Shown: positions 24,490 through 33,704 of the stretch, piece by piece
How positions within the stretch are numbered: the stretch's first letter is position 1
How the letters are laid out: every line of letters begins with the position of its first letter
From: Micromonospora inyonensis
GTDB taxonomy: Bacteria; Actinomycetota; Actinomycetes; Mycobacteriales; Micromonosporaceae
DNA length: 64,000 nt
Reading direction: 5' to 3'
Assembly: GCF_900091415.1 (NCBI RefSeq)
Contig: NZ_FMHU01000002.1
Location: forward strand, 496,001-560,000
Position numbers and translations under genes: made by a program
Notes under the pieces: model-generated
What the model was told of the DNA's origin: nothing
Database searches by the model: none
The model's input: the letters and a program-made list of their open reading frames with translations, nothing else

Positions 24490-25620
24490 ATGACCGACGT
24501 GACCTCCGACGCGACCGCGACCCGGTCGCGTCGTTCCCCGCTGCACGAGCGGCACACCGCCGCAGGCGCGAAGTTCGCTCCCTTCGGGGGCTGGGAGATG
24601 CCCCTGGAGTACGCCGGCGGCGGTGTGCTCAAGGAGCACACCGCCGTCCGGGAGGCCGTCGGTGTCTTCGACGTGTCCCACCTCGGCAAGGTACGGGTGA
24701 CGGGAACCGGCGCCGCCGGGTTCGTCAACTCCTGCCTCAGCAACGACCTGGGCCGGATCGGCCCGGGACGGGCGCAGTACACCCTCTGCTGCGACGACGC
24801 GACCGGCGGGGTGGTCGACGACATCATCGCCTACCTGCACGACGACGGGCACGTCTTCCTCATCCCGAACGCCGCCAACACCGCCGAGGTGACGCGCCGG
24901 CTGCGCGCCGCCGCGCCGTCGTCGGTCACCGTCACCGACGAGCACGAGGCGTACGCCGTGCTGGCCGTGCAGGGGCCGCGCTCGGCCGCGCTGCTGGACG
25001 CCCTCGGCCTGCCCACCGGGCACGACTACATGAGCTTCTCCACCGCCACCCTGGACGGGGTGGAGCTGACCGTCTGCCGCACCGGCTACACCGGCGAACT
25101 CGGCTACGAGCTGGTGGTGCCCGCCGCGCACGCGGTCGCCGTCTGGGACGCCCTGCACGCCGCCGGGACCGACTTCGGGCTGCGGGCCTGCGGCCTGGCC
25201 GCCCGGGACACGCTGCGCACCGAGATGGGGTACCCGCTGCACGGGCAGGACCTGTCGCTGGAGATCACCCCGGTGCAGGCGCGCTGCGGCTGGGCGGTCG
25301 GCTGGGACAAGCCGGCCTTCTGGGGGCGGGACGCGCTGCGCGCCGAGAAGGCCGCCGGCCCCCGGCGTACCCTGCGTGGCCTGGTGGCGGTCGACCGGGC
25401 GATCCCCCGTCCCGGCATGGTCGTGCGGGTCGGTGACGCCGAGGTCGGCACGGTCACCAGCGGCACCTTCTCGCCCACCCGCAAGGAGGGCGTCGCCCTG
25501 GCCCTGCTCGACACGGCGGTCGGCCTGGCCGACGGCGACGAGGTGGAGGTCGACGTCCGGGGGCGCCGCGCCCGCATGCGCGTCACCCGGCCCCCCTTCG
25601 TCGACCCCTCCGTCAGGTGA
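24490..25620 (+). CDS. gcvT: Glycine cleavage system T protein (aminomethyltransferase)
   Basis: 376 residues. [20 protein letters not shown] and [19 protein letters not shown] are the canonical N-terminal signatures. The folate-binding Asp lies within [29 protein letters not shown] and [19 protein letters not shown] complete the family pattern. It transfers the methylene group from the H protein-bound intermediate to tetrahydrofolate. The 159-base upstream region holds a GGGCAACC/GGTTGTCCC hairpin but nothing I can call a glycine riboswitch. Confidence 0.95.
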   Translation: MTDVTSDATATRSRRSPLHERHTAAGAKFAPFGGWEMPLEYAGGGVLKEHTAVREAVGVFDVSHLGKVRVTGTGAAGFVNSCLSNDLGRIGPGRAQYTLCCDDATGGVVDDIIAYLHDDGHVFLIPNAANTAEVTRRLRAAAPSSVTVTDEHEAYAVLAVQGPRSAALLDALGLPTGHDYMSFSTATLDGVELTVCRTGYTGELGYELVVPAAHAVAVWDALHAAGTDFGLRACGLAARDTLRTEMGYPLHGQDLSLEITPVQARCGWAVGWDKPAFWGRDALRAEKAAGPRRTLRGLVAVDRAIPRPGMVVRVGDAEVGTVTSGTFSPTRKEGVALALLDTAVGLADGDEVEVDVRGRRARMRVTRPPFVDPSVR

Positions 25621-25647
25621 ACCGGCCCGGCGGCCACCCTCCTCGGG

Positions 25648-26946
25648 TCAGCGGGGGTGGTCGCCGGAGTCGAGGACGGCCTGGGTCCAGCCGCCCTCGA
25701 TGACCCCGGTGGGGCCGAGCAGGGCCCAGTCGACGACGTCCGTCGCCTCCACCACGACCGGGGTGCCGATGCGGACCTCCGGGTCGTTCGTGGCGTCGCT
25801 GGCGCTGGTGCCGCTGATCCGCTCCGGGGTCTCCCACGACGTCACCGCCGCCCAGACGAACTCCGGGCCCTCGTCGCCGGGCAGGCCGTACTTGACCACG
25901 AGCTGCGCCTCGGCCGGCAGTGCCCCGGCCCGGTAGCGGGCCCGGACGTCCGGCAGCGAGGCGCGGGCGGTGGCCACCGCCTTCGACATGGCGTCGCCCC
26001 GGCGGGCGTACCGCACGTCCGGTTGGATGCCGGAGAAGAGCGTGGCGCACGCCGAGGCGAAGTACCGCCCGGGGGCCCCGGGCTGCCCGGCCGGCGGGTG
26101 CAGGCTGAGAAACGAGTCCGCCTCCGGGTCCGTCGCCGGGTCCAGCTCCAGCCGGAGCAGCACCGGCGCGGTCGCCCCGTGCTGCTCCGGGTTGCCGTAC
26201 GCCACCGCGATGTCGTGCCCGGTGACCGTGGTGAGCACCGGCAGTTGGACGAATGCCGGCACCTCCTCGCCGGCCAGTCCGTCGGTCCAGGTCCGCAGCA
26301 GCCGACTGGCCACCCCGGTCAGCACCGCCCCCCAGGCCCGGGTCAGGTGGTCCGGGACGCCCTGGGTCTGCAACTCCAGCAGCCCGAACCGGCGCAGCCC
26401 CTTGGTGGTGAACCAGAGCCCGTCGGCGTCCGAGGAGTACGGCACCAGCACCCAGTCGACCAGGCGTACCCGGCCGTGGGCGTCGGGGAGCGAACGCAGC
26501 GCGGTCGCCGGGTCGAGGAACTGCAACCCGAACACGTCCACGACGTCCCCGTCGACGGTCTCGGCGACGGCGGCGGCCACCGCCCGGGCCGCCCACTCGT
26601 GTGCCGGCGGCCATCCCGGCCGGTACTCGGCCCGGACCACCACCACGTGCGTCGCCTCGGCCAGCCGCCCCAACTGCTCGCGGGTCGCACCGAACGCGGT
26701 CAGCAAATCCGGCGGGAGCGCGGGGAACTCGTCGATCGGTCGGGTGTCCACGCTCATCAGCGGACTCGCCAGCATCTGCCGGGCCAGCCCGTACGCCGGC
26801 TCGGCCAGCCGTCCGGCCAGGGCTGTCACCGCCGTCCGTGGGCTCACCCTCGGCAGCCCGCGCATCGGCACCAGATAGGTCGCGGTCAGTGTCTCCGGGA
26901 CCGGAACGGGCAGGAAGTCGTCCGTGATGAGCAATTCGTCCCCCAT
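25648..26946 (-). CDS. DUF2314-domain protein
   Basis: 432 residues. The C-terminal GPEFVWAAVTSWETPERISG with VRIGTPVVVEATDVVDWALL matches DUF2314. The N-terminal 300 residues, containing THVVVVRAEYRPGWPPAHEW and VDVFGLQFLDPATALRSL, look like the DUF4026-type partner seen with it. The start is the ATG opening GDELLITDDFLPVPV, since the upstream frame is low-complexity. Function unknown. It is convergent with gcvT and lies 52 bases downstream of cobS in the opposite-strand transcription order. Confidence 0.75.
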   Translation of the reverse strand: MGDELLITDDFLPVPVPETLTATYLVPMRGLPRVSPRTAVTALAGRLAEPAYGLARQMLASPLMSVDTRPIDEFPALPPDLLTAFGATREQLGRLAEATHVVVVRAEYRPGWPPAHEWAARAVAAAVAETVDGDVVDVFGLQFLDPATALRSLPDAHGRVRLVDWVLVPYSSDADGLWFTTKGLRRFGLLELQTQGVPDHLTRAWGAVLTGVASRLLRTWTDGLAGEEVPAFVQLPVLTTVTGHDIAVAYGNPEQHGATAPVLLRLELDPATDPEADSFLSLHPPAGQPGAPGRYFASACATLFSGIQPDVRYARRGDAMSKAVATARASLPDVRARYRAGALPAEAQLVVKYGLPGDEGPEFVWAAVTSWETPERISGTSASDATNDPEVRIGTPVVVEATDVVDWALLGPTGVIEGGWTQAVLDSGDHPR

Positions 26947-26998
26947 CGCCGCGCCGGTGCTGTCGGGGGAGAACGCTACCCGGCATGGTGAGCCGTTC

Positions 26999-27772
26999 TC
27001 AGCCGGACAGCACGACTCCCAGGTAGACCAGGGTCGTGGCGACCTCGACGCTCGCGCCGAGCACGTCGCCGGTGATTCCGCCGAGGCGGCGTACCAGATG
27101 GCGCAGGAGCGCGAGGACGGCGGTGAGTGCCACGGCGACGGCGAGCGGCCCCTGCCACGGGCGGCCCGGAACCGCCGCGAGCGCCGGCAGCGCGACGGCG
27201 ACCGCCCCGGCGGCGACCGTGACCGGCCCGACCGTGCCGGCCACCAGCGCACCGAGCCCTTCCGGACGGGCCGCCGGGACCCCGTGCCGACAGGCGACGG
27301 TCACCCCGAGCCGGCCGGCGGCTGTCGCGGTGACCACCGCCGCGAGCGCCGCCGGCCACGACCGGGCGGCCAGGTCCGCGAGCACCGCGCTCTGCACCAG
27401 GAGGACGAGCACCAGCGCGGCCACCCCGAACGGCCCCACGTCCGGCTTCTTCATGATCTCCAACGCGGCGGGCCCCTGCTGGTACGACCCGAGCGCGTCG
27501 ACCGTGTCGGCCAGCCCGTCCAGGTGCAGGCCCCGGGTGAGCAGCGCGCCGCAGCCGACCGTCACCACGGCGGCGACCAGCGGCGGGGCCACGACGGACA
27601 GGCCGAGCAGCACCCCGCCCAGGACCACCCCGAGTACGGCCCCGACCAGCGGCGCGACGGCCATCGCCGTGCCGGCGGTGGCCCGGTCCACCCGGCCGGG
27701 ACGCACCGGCGCGGTGGTGAACGTGGTGACCGCCAGCCGCAGGCCGGCACCGAGCCGGGACTCAGTCGGCAT
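26999..27772 (-). CDS. cobS: Adenosylcobinamide-GDP ribazoletransferase
   Basis: 257-residue polytopic enzyme. TRGLHLDGLADTVDALGS contains the conserved acidic motif, and IMKKPDVGPFGVAALVLVLL is the next family block. Seven or so hydrophobic helices follow. The C-terminus GGITGDVLGASVEVATTLVY supplies the second Asp-containing motif. It joins adenosylcobinamide-GDP to alpha-ribazole in late cobalamin assembly, directly after the cobU-cobT fusion gene in the same orientation. Confidence 0.93.
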   Translation of the reverse strand: MPTESRLGAGLRLAVTTFTTAPVRPGRVDRATAGTAMAVAPLVGAVLGVVLGGVLLGLSVVAPPLVAAVVTVGCGALLTRGLHLDGLADTVDALGSYQQGPAALEIMKKPDVGPFGVAALVLVLLVQSAVLADLAARSWPAALAAVVTATAAGRLGVTVACRHGVPAARPEGLGALVAGTVGPVTVAAGAVAVALPALAAVPGRPWQGPLAVAVALTAVLALLRHLVRRLGGITGDVLGASVEVATTLVYLGVVLSG

Positions 27773-27840
27773 GGCGGACCGCGGCGGCGACCCGCACCGG
27801 ACTGCCCGGGCGTGATGAGCAGCAGGGCGTGGTCGGTGGC

Positions 27841-29739
27841 TCAGCCGGCATGCCGGCCGGGAACGTACGCCCGCTCCTCGTCGTCCGAGCCGGTGGTGGC
27901 CGGTCCGGGGCCGGTCGGCTCCGGTTCGGCGAACTCGGATGCCTCCTCGTCGTCGGCCGGCTCGCCGGTGGGGTCGGCGTCGTCGCCGCGGGCGGGGAGC
28001 GCGGCGGCCAGCGCCAGCACCGAGCGCAGCAGCGGCAGCGCGGCCAGGGCGTTCGCCCCCTCACCGAGGTCGAGCCGCAGGTCGAGCAGGGGAACCAGAC
28101 CGAGCACGTCGGCGGCGAGCCGGACGGCCGGCTGCCCGCCGTGGTCGGGCAGCAGGCACCAGTGCCGCGCCTGCCCGGCCAGGTCCCGGCTGACCATGCC
28201 GGCCGCCAGGCCCACCGGGCCGTCCAGCAGCACCGGCAGGCGCCGGGCGGTCGCGCCGAGCAGGATGCCGGTGGCCACCGCGATGTCACCGCCGCCCAGC
28301 TCGGCCAGGACCGCCTTCGCCTCGCGGGACGAGCGGCGGGTCCGGTGCAGGGCGTCGCGGACCGTCGCGCAGCGGGTCATCCACGCGGTGTCGTCGACCG
28401 TGCCGTCGCGCACCACCCGGCCGAGCACGGCCGGCGGTTCCGCGCCGGCCGTCGCGGCCAGCACCGCCGCCGCCGCGGCTTCCGTGCCGGCGCCGCACGC
28501 CGCCAGCACCAGCAGGTGCATCCCCGCGTCGGCGGCCTCCTCGGCGAGCCGCCACCCGTGCCGCAGTGCCGACTCGACCGCCTCGGCGGTCAGCGCCGGA
28601 CCGTTCTCGATCGGCGCGGCGGTGGGCGCGTCCACCACCTGGAGGGTCGCGCCGTTCTCGGCGGCGAGGCGGGCCAGCACCCCGACGCCGGTGCGGGCCT
28701 GCGCGGCCCGTCGGGCCGACTCGCCAGCGGGCGTTCCGGCGGAGACCCCGCCCTGGTGGTCGCCGTGCAGCAGCAACACCCGGACCGACCCCCACGGCTG
28801 CGGGTTCGGCGTGCCCTGGGTGGCGGCGGCGAAGCCGACCACCCGCTCCAGCACCCCCAGCCCCGCCCCCGGCAGGTCCCGGGCGGCGAGACGGTCCACG
28901 GCCTGCGGGCCGGCGTACTCGTCCGGCAGCGGCAGCTCCATGCCGTTCTGAATGACCAGGCCGGTGGCGATCATCGGCAGTGCCATGGTCGGCGCGGCCC
29001 AGGCCGTCCCGTCCGCCGGCTCCGCGGCCGGCGGAACGAGCGGGGTGAGCACGTCGGGCAGGTCGGGTTCCACCGCCGGGGCGCCGGTGTCCGGGCCGGC
29101 GGCGGCGTCCGACCGGCCGGCCTGCGCCGGGACGCTCGCCCGGGTCGCGTTCCGCGAGATCGTGCCGGCCGTGGACGAGATGGTCGGCGGGGTGCCGGCC
29201 TTCAACCAGCAGGGCTGGCCGGCGACCACCAGCGCCACCGCGTCACAGGCGTCGGCGACGGCCCGGTTGGCTGACCCGAGCGCGTCGGTGAAGGCCCGCC
29301 CGAGCGGGGTGGTCGGCACCAGCGAGAGCCCCACCTCGGGGCTCACCAGCACCAGCCGCGCCGGGCAGGACCGGACCGCGTCGGCCAGTTCGGCGATGGT
29401 GGCCGTGTCGTCGGCCGGCTGGTGGACGGGGTCGAGCAGCACGGTCACCCAGCCACCGAGGTCGTCCACGAGCAGCGTCTCGTGCGGCTGCGCGGAGGCG
29501 ATCACGTCGGCCAGCCGGCGCGGGTCGTCGCCGGTCTCCTCGGTGGTCCAGGTCTCCGGGCGTCGGCTGCGGTGCGCCTCCAGGCGGGCCGCCCACTCCG
29601 CGTCGTCGGGATCAGCCCCGGCCGCGGTCGCCACATAGCGGACCGTGGCCGCGTCGGCCACCAGCGATTCGGCGAACTCGGACTTCCCGGATCGGGTACC
29701 GCCGAGCACCAGGACCGTGTTGCACCCGTCTACGGACAT
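27841..29739 (-). CDS. cobUT: CobU-CobT fusion: adenosylcobinamide kinase/GTP transferase + DMB phosphoribosyltransferase
   Basis: 632 residues. The N-terminal ~170 are CobU: P-loop LVLGGTRSGKSEFAE, the guanylylation-region histidine in LEAHRSRRPETW, and PTTPLGRAFTDALGSANRAV. After a Pro/Ala linker, residues ~280-600 are CobT: GDHQGGVSAGTPA, ELGGGDIAVATGILLGA and DLGEGANALAAL, the last carrying the catalytic-region Glu. One polypeptide therefore activates the corrinoid and supplies alpha-ribazole phosphate, feeding CobS encoded next door. A ~35-residue acidic tail is extra. No cobalamin riboswitch is visible in the short upstream gap. Confidence 0.92.
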   Translation of the reverse strand: MSVDGCNTVLVLGGTRSGKSEFAESLVADAATVRYVATAAGADPDDAEWAARLEAHRSRRPETWTTEETGDDPRRLADVIASAQPHETLLVDDLGGWVTVLLDPVHQPADDTATIAELADAVRSCPARLVLVSPEVGLSLVPTTPLGRAFTDALGSANRAVADACDAVALVVAGQPCWLKAGTPPTISSTAGTISRNATRASVPAQAGRSDAAAGPDTGAPAVEPDLPDVLTPLVPPAAEPADGTAWAAPTMALPMIATGLVIQNGMELPLPDEYAGPQAVDRLAARDLPGAGLGVLERVVGFAAATQGTPNPQPWGSVRVLLLHGDHQGGVSAGTPAGESARRAAQARTGVGVLARLAAENGATLQVVDAPTAAPIENGPALTAEAVESALRHGWRLAEEAADAGMHLLVLAACGAGTEAAAAAVLAATAGAEPPAVLGRVVRDGTVDDTAWMTRCATVRDALHRTRRSSREAKAVLAELGGGDIAVATGILLGATARRLPVLLDGPVGLAAGMVSRDLAGQARHWCLLPDHGGQPAVRLAADVLGLVPLLDLRLDLGEGANALAALPLLRSVLALAAALPARGDDADPTGEPADDEEASEFAEPEPTGPGPATTGSDDEERAYVPGRHAG

Positions 29740-29791
29740 GCCCGTACCTTAGGCCACCGTTCGCGTTCCGACCCCGCAGGTGCGACGTACC

Positions 29792-31636
29792 TCAGCGGTC
29801 GGGGTAGAGGGCGGCCACGTCGGCGGCGTACCGCTCGCGCACCACGTCCCGCCGGATCTTGGAGGTGGGGGTGAGCTCCCCGGCGGCCTCGGTGAGATCA
29901 CGGGGCAGGATCCGGAAGGTCTTCACCGCCTCCGCGTGGGAGACGGACCGGTTGGCCCGGTCGACCGCGGTCTGGATCTCCCTGCGCAGGGCGGGGTCCT
30001 CGCGCAGCTCGGCCACCGTGGCACCCGACCGCCGGCGCGCGTCCCGCCACCGGGAGAACTCCTGCGGGTCGACGGTGATCAGCGCGGCCACGTACGGTCG
30101 CCCGTCGCCGACCAGCATGCACTGGCTGACCAGGGGGTGCGCGCGGACGCGGGCCTCGATCGGCGCGGGTGCCACGTTCTTGCCGGACGCGGTGACCATG
30201 ATCTCCTTCTTCCGCCCGGTGATCCGCAGGTAGCCGTCGGCGTCGAGGCTGCCGAGGTCACCGGTGCGCAGCCACCCGTCGGCGGTGAACGTCTGCCGGG
30301 TCGCCTCCGGGTTGTTCCAGTACCCCCGGAACACCACGTCGCCCTGGACGAGGATTTCCCCGTCACCGGCGATCGCCAGCCGGACGCCGGGCAGGGGCCG
30401 GCCGACCGTGCCGATCCGCAGCGCCGAGGGGCGGTTCACCGTCAGCGCGGGGGAGGTCTCGGTCAGCCCGTACCCCTCCAGCAGGAGGATCCCGGCTCCC
30501 CGGAAGAAGTGCGCCATCCCCTCGCTCAGCGGCGCGCCGCCGACGAACGCCAGCCGGCACCGGCCCCCCAGCACCCGTCGCACCCGCCGGTACGCGACCA
30601 GGTCGCAGAGCCGGTGCGCCAGGCGCAGCGCCGTCCCCGGGCCGGCGGCGGTGTCCAGGCGGCGGCTGTACGCCACCGCGACCCGGTACGCGACCTCGGT
30701 CGCCCACCCCCGGACCGTGGCCCGCCGCCCGTCGCCAGCCCGCTGCCGGACCCGGTCGTGCAGCTTCTCGAACACCCTCGGCACCGCCAGCACGAACGTC
30801 GGACGGAACCGCTGGAGCTGGTCGACCACCCCGGTCGGGTCGGCGACGTGCACCAGCGTCGTGCGGGCCCGTACCGCACCGAGCTGGACCAGCCGGGCGA
30901 ACGCGTGCGCCAGGGGCAGGAACAGCACCGTGGACGCCTCCGCGCGGAACAGCTCCGGCAGGACGGCGGTCGCGTTGCCGACGTCGAGCAGGATGTTGCG
31001 GTGCGTCAGCACGCAGCCCTTCGGTCGACCGGTGGTGCCGCTGGTGTAGATGATCGTCGCGACGTCGTCGCCACCCACCGCGCACCGCCGGGCGGCCACG
31101 GCCTCCGGGTCGACGGCGTGCCCCCGCTCGACCAGGTCCACCAAGGCGCCGGCGTCGATCTGCCAGACCCGCCGCAGCGCCGGCAGGTCAGATCGCAACC
31201 CGGCCAGCGTCCGGGCGTGGCCGGGGGTCTCCACCACGCATGCCACGGCTCCCGAGTCGGCGAGGATCCAGGCCACCTGGTCCGCGCTCGACGTCTCGTA
31301 CACCGGCACCGGCACCGCGCCGATCGACCAGAGGGCGTAGTCGACCAGGGTCCACTCGTACCGGGTCCGGCTCATCAGTCCCACCCGGTCCCCGGCCGCC
31401 ACCCCGACCGCCACGAATCCCCGCGCCAGGGCGGTCACCTCGTCGCGGAACTGCCGGCAGGTCACCGGCGCGGCGTCGACCGTCCGCTGCGGCGACGGCC
31501 AGGCCCGGTGGTCCGGGTCCGGGCGGAGAAACTGCACCGCCTCCGGGTCCCGGCGGGCGTTCTCCCACACCATGCCGGCCAGTCCGCCGGCCCCGACGCC
31601 GCTGACCACCGGCGTCACCGCCACGTCCCGCACCAC
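29792..31636 (-). CDS. Long-chain acyl-CoA synthetase (AMP-forming)
   Basis: 614 residues of the FadD15/FACS type. The P-loop-like motif IIYTSGTTGRPKGCVLTHRN is followed by LFLPLAHAFARL, the A5 motif EGYGLTETSPALT, GWLRTGDLGSLDADGYLRIT, and the A10 region LTPTSKIRR with its catalytic Lys. It activates a fatty acid as acyl-AMP and then acyl-CoA. The IS630 element begins 105 bases upstream of its start codon and may have separated it from part of its promoter region. Confidence 0.92.
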   Translation of the reverse strand: MVRDVAVTPVVSGVGAGGLAGMVWENARRDPEAVQFLRPDPDHRAWPSPQRTVDAAPVTCRQFRDEVTALARGFVAVGVAAGDRVGLMSRTRYEWTLVDYALWSIGAVPVPVYETSSADQVAWILADSGAVACVVETPGHARTLAGLRSDLPALRRVWQIDAGALVDLVERGHAVDPEAVAARRCAVGGDDVATIIYTSGTTGRPKGCVLTHRNILLDVGNATAVLPELFRAEASTVLFLPLAHAFARLVQLGAVRARTTLVHVADPTGVVDQLQRFRPTFVLAVPRVFEKLHDRVRQRAGDGRRATVRGWATEVAYRVAVAYSRRLDTAAGPGTALRLAHRLCDLVAYRRVRRVLGGRCRLAFVGGAPLSEGMAHFFRGAGILLLEGYGLTETSPALTVNRPSALRIGTVGRPLPGVRLAIAGDGEILVQGDVVFRGYWNNPEATRQTFTADGWLRTGDLGSLDADGYLRITGRKKEIMVTASGKNVAPAPIEARVRAHPLVSQCMLVGDGRPYVAALITVDPQEFSRWRDARRRSGATVAELREDPALRREIQTAVDRANRSVSHAEAVKTFRILPRDLTEAAGELTPTSKIRRDVVRERYAADVAALYPDR

Positions 31637-31789
31637 CGCACCCCCAGTCCCGCACCGACGGCCCCGGGGCGAGCATGACGCGGCCGGTGGCGGTGGCGGC
31701 GGGGAACCCGCAAACCACCGCGCCGGGCGGCGCGGGATGCTAGTGCAGCAGGTCGCAAGTCCTGTTCGGGATGAGTGTCCTGTGTTTGC

Positions 31790-32182
31790 TTACGCTTCGT
31801 AGTCGGCGAGGTGGACGAGGGCGGCCGTGTCGAAGGCGTCGTCGGGGCTGCCCTCCCACTGGCCGGTGTGCAGGTGTTGGGGGGTGTAGGAGTTGGAGGC
31901 GGGGTCGTAGAGGGCGAAGGCCCACCGGTTGCCGCCGAGGTACTCGATGCGGCACAGCGGGATGCGCTCCTGCTTTTCCTCTGGGCCGATCAGAGCCGCG
32001 AAGTAGCCGAAGGAGCCGCGCCAGCGGGTGTCGACTTCGGTGAGGGCGGGCCAGCGGCCGCTGGTGATGGCGCGGTGGTCGACGTGGTCGTCGACCTCTT
32101 CCTTGAGCGGGCGTGGCGGAACGGGCACGGGGAGAGTGTCGCGCACTGCCGGTCCGGCCGGGTCCGGGGACGCGCGCGGCAT
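31790..32182 (-). CDS. IS630 passenger protein of unknown function
   Basis: 130 residues. PPRPLKEEVDDHVDHRAITS, LCRIEYLGGNRWAFALYDPA and SYTPQHLHTGQWEGSPDDAF form a compact soluble domain with an acidic surface. I do not recognise the family. It is divergent from the transposase, with only 43 bases between start codons, and both genes lie inside the inverted repeats, so it moves with the element. IS630 elements normally carry only the transposase. Confidence 0.65.
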   Translation of the reverse strand: MPRASPDPAGPAVRDTLPVPVPPRPLKEEVDDHVDHRAITSGRWPALTEVDTRWRGSFGYFAALIGPEEKQERIPLCRIEYLGGNRWAFALYDPASNSYTPQHLHTGQWEGSPDDAFDTAALVHLADYEA

Positions 32183-32225
32183 GATGGCTGCTACCCCTGT
32201 CCTCTCTCGTCCCGGAGTGTCCCCG

Positions 32226-33350
32226 ATGGCCCATCCGCCCGCCGCCGCGCTGCATCTGAGCGCCCGTCGGCGGCGCAAGCTGCTGGCCATGGTCGGCGCC
32301 GCGAGTTGCCCGCAGGCAGTCGCGCTGCGCGCAAGGATCGTGCTGCTGGCCGCCGACGGTCTGGCCAACAGCGCGATTGCCGTCGAAGTGGGCTGCAGCG
32401 AGCCGGCCGTGCGCCGGTGGCGGCTGCGCTTCGTACGCCGCGGCGTGCCGGGCCTGTTCGACCGCCCGCGCAGCGGGCGGCCCGAACGGTACGGGCCCAG
32501 CGAGCGCTTGGCCGTCATCGCCGTGGCCACCTCCCTGCCTCCCGAGGGGGCCGCCCGCTGGACTCAGACGCTGATCGCCGAGCATCTGGCCGAACGAGGC
32601 ATGGCGCTCTCGCGCGCGACCGTGCGCCGCACCCTGACCGAGGCCAGGGTGCGCCCACACAAGGTCCGCGGCTGGCTCAACCGTGCCGACGATGACGCGT
32701 TCTGGGCCAAGGCCGGCGCTGTGTGCCGCCTCTACCTCGACATCCCCGCTGACACTCTCCTCGTCAGCGTTGACGAGAAGACCGGCATCCAGGCCCGCTC
32801 TCGCATCCGCCCCACCCAGAGCCCGCTGCCCGGCCGTGACCGGCGCGTGGAGTTCGAGTACAAGCGCCACGGGACCGTCTCCATCGTCGCCGCCATGGAC
32901 GTGGCCACCGGCCAGGTGGTCGCCGAGCGCATCGAGCGCAACGACTCCGCGCACTTCATCCGCTTCCTGGCCATGCTCGACCGCAACACCGACCCCGCCC
33001 TGCGCATCCACCTGGTCATGGACAACGGCTCCTCCCACACGTCCAAGGCCACCCGCGCCTGGCTCGCCGCCCACCCCCGTTTCAGCGTGACCCACACTCC
33101 CAAGCACGCCAGCTGGCTGAACATGATCGAGCAGTGGTTCTCCGCCCTGACCCGCCGCGTCCTGCGCGGCGGCGACTTCACATCCCGCGACGACCTCGAA
33201 GCCAAGATCACCGCGTTCACCATCCGCTACAACCGCACCGCCCGCCCCTACCGTTGGCGCTACGACGCCGACGCCGAGCACGCCCGCTACCTCGCACGCC
33301 ACCCCCAGCACCAAAAGCCCACCCGGGACGACCTAGCCAAGGCCGCATGA
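32226..33350 (+). CDS. IS630-family transposase
   Basis: 374 residues. The N-terminal helix-turn-helix domain contains LAADGLANSAIAVEVGCSEP and RRWRLRFVRRGVPGLFDRPR. The DDE catalytic residues lie in LLVSVDEKTGIQ, HLVMDNGSSHTS and WLNMIEQWFSALTRR. The start is the ATG before AHPPAAALHLSARRR, because the longer in-frame extension overlaps the divergent passenger promoter and has no family character. No frameshift or internal stop is present. Confidence 0.93.
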   Translation: MAHPPAAALHLSARRRRKLLAMVGAASCPQAVALRARIVLLAADGLANSAIAVEVGCSEPAVRRWRLRFVRRGVPGLFDRPRSGRPERYGPSERLAVIAVATSLPPEGAARWTQTLIAEHLAERGMALSRATVRRTLTEARVRPHKVRGWLNRADDDAFWAKAGAVCRLYLDIPADTLLVSVDEKTGIQARSRIRPTQSPLPGRDRRVEFEYKRHGTVSIVAAMDVATGQVVAERIERNDSAHFIRFLAMLDRNTDPALRIHLVMDNGSSHTSKATRAWLAAHPRFSVTHTPKHASWLNMIEQWFSALTRRVLRGGDFTSRDDLEAKITAFTIRYNRTARPYRWRYDADAEHARYLARHPQHQKPTRDDLAKAA

Positions 33351-33503
33351 CCGTCACACAGCGTCACCAGCAACCGGAACAGGACTTGCGATCTGCTGCA
33401 CTAGGCACCGGGCGGGACGGCCGTCCATGTCCCGGAGCCGGTACGCCGACTAGGCTGGCAACGGCCGTCCCGGGCGGGACGCATCAGCGAGGGGAGACAC
33501 GGC

Positions 33504-33704
33504 ATGCCGTGGAGCTGGCGGTACGAGGGCGCGAACGGCGAGTCGGTGGACGGGCCCACCGAGACGTTCAGCAGCCAGGCGGACGCCGAGTCCTGGATCG
33601 GGCAGACCTGGCGGCAGCTCGCCTCGTCCGGTGTCACCGCGGTCGACCTGGTCGAGGACGACCGGGTCGAGTACCGGATGAGCCTCGCGCCCGCGGCCGA
33701 GTGA
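33504..33704 (+). CDS. Small conserved actinobacterial protein
   Basis: 66 residues: PWSWRYEGANGESVDGP, then TFSSQADAESWIGQTWRQLA and VTAVDLVEDDRVEYRMSL. GAGGGGAGA lies before the ATG. Its stop codon overlaps the GTG start of the downstream membrane protease, so the two are co-translated. Function unknown; the coupling suggests a shared role. Confidence 0.7.
   Translation: MPWSWRYEGANGESVDGPTETFSSQADAESWIGQTWRQLASSGVTAVDLVEDDRVEYRMSLAPAAE

Larger units (their letters stand above)
31741..33403. mobile_element. IS630-family insertion sequence with passenger gene
   Basis: 27-bp terminal inverted repeats (TAGTGCAGCAGGTCGCAAGT... against the reverse complement of the right end, one mismatch) start and finish in TA, the target duplicated by IS630/Tc1-like elements. 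Inside are a full-length DDE transposase and a divergent 130-codon gene. Both ends and the transposase appear intact, so this may be a recent and functional insertion between the acyl-CoA synthetase and the small 33.5-kb gene. Confidence 0.9.

Noticed and set aside
29740..29791. Possible cobalamin riboswitch before cobU-cobT
   Set aside because: The gap is only about 50 bases, too short, and no B12-box-like sequence is present.
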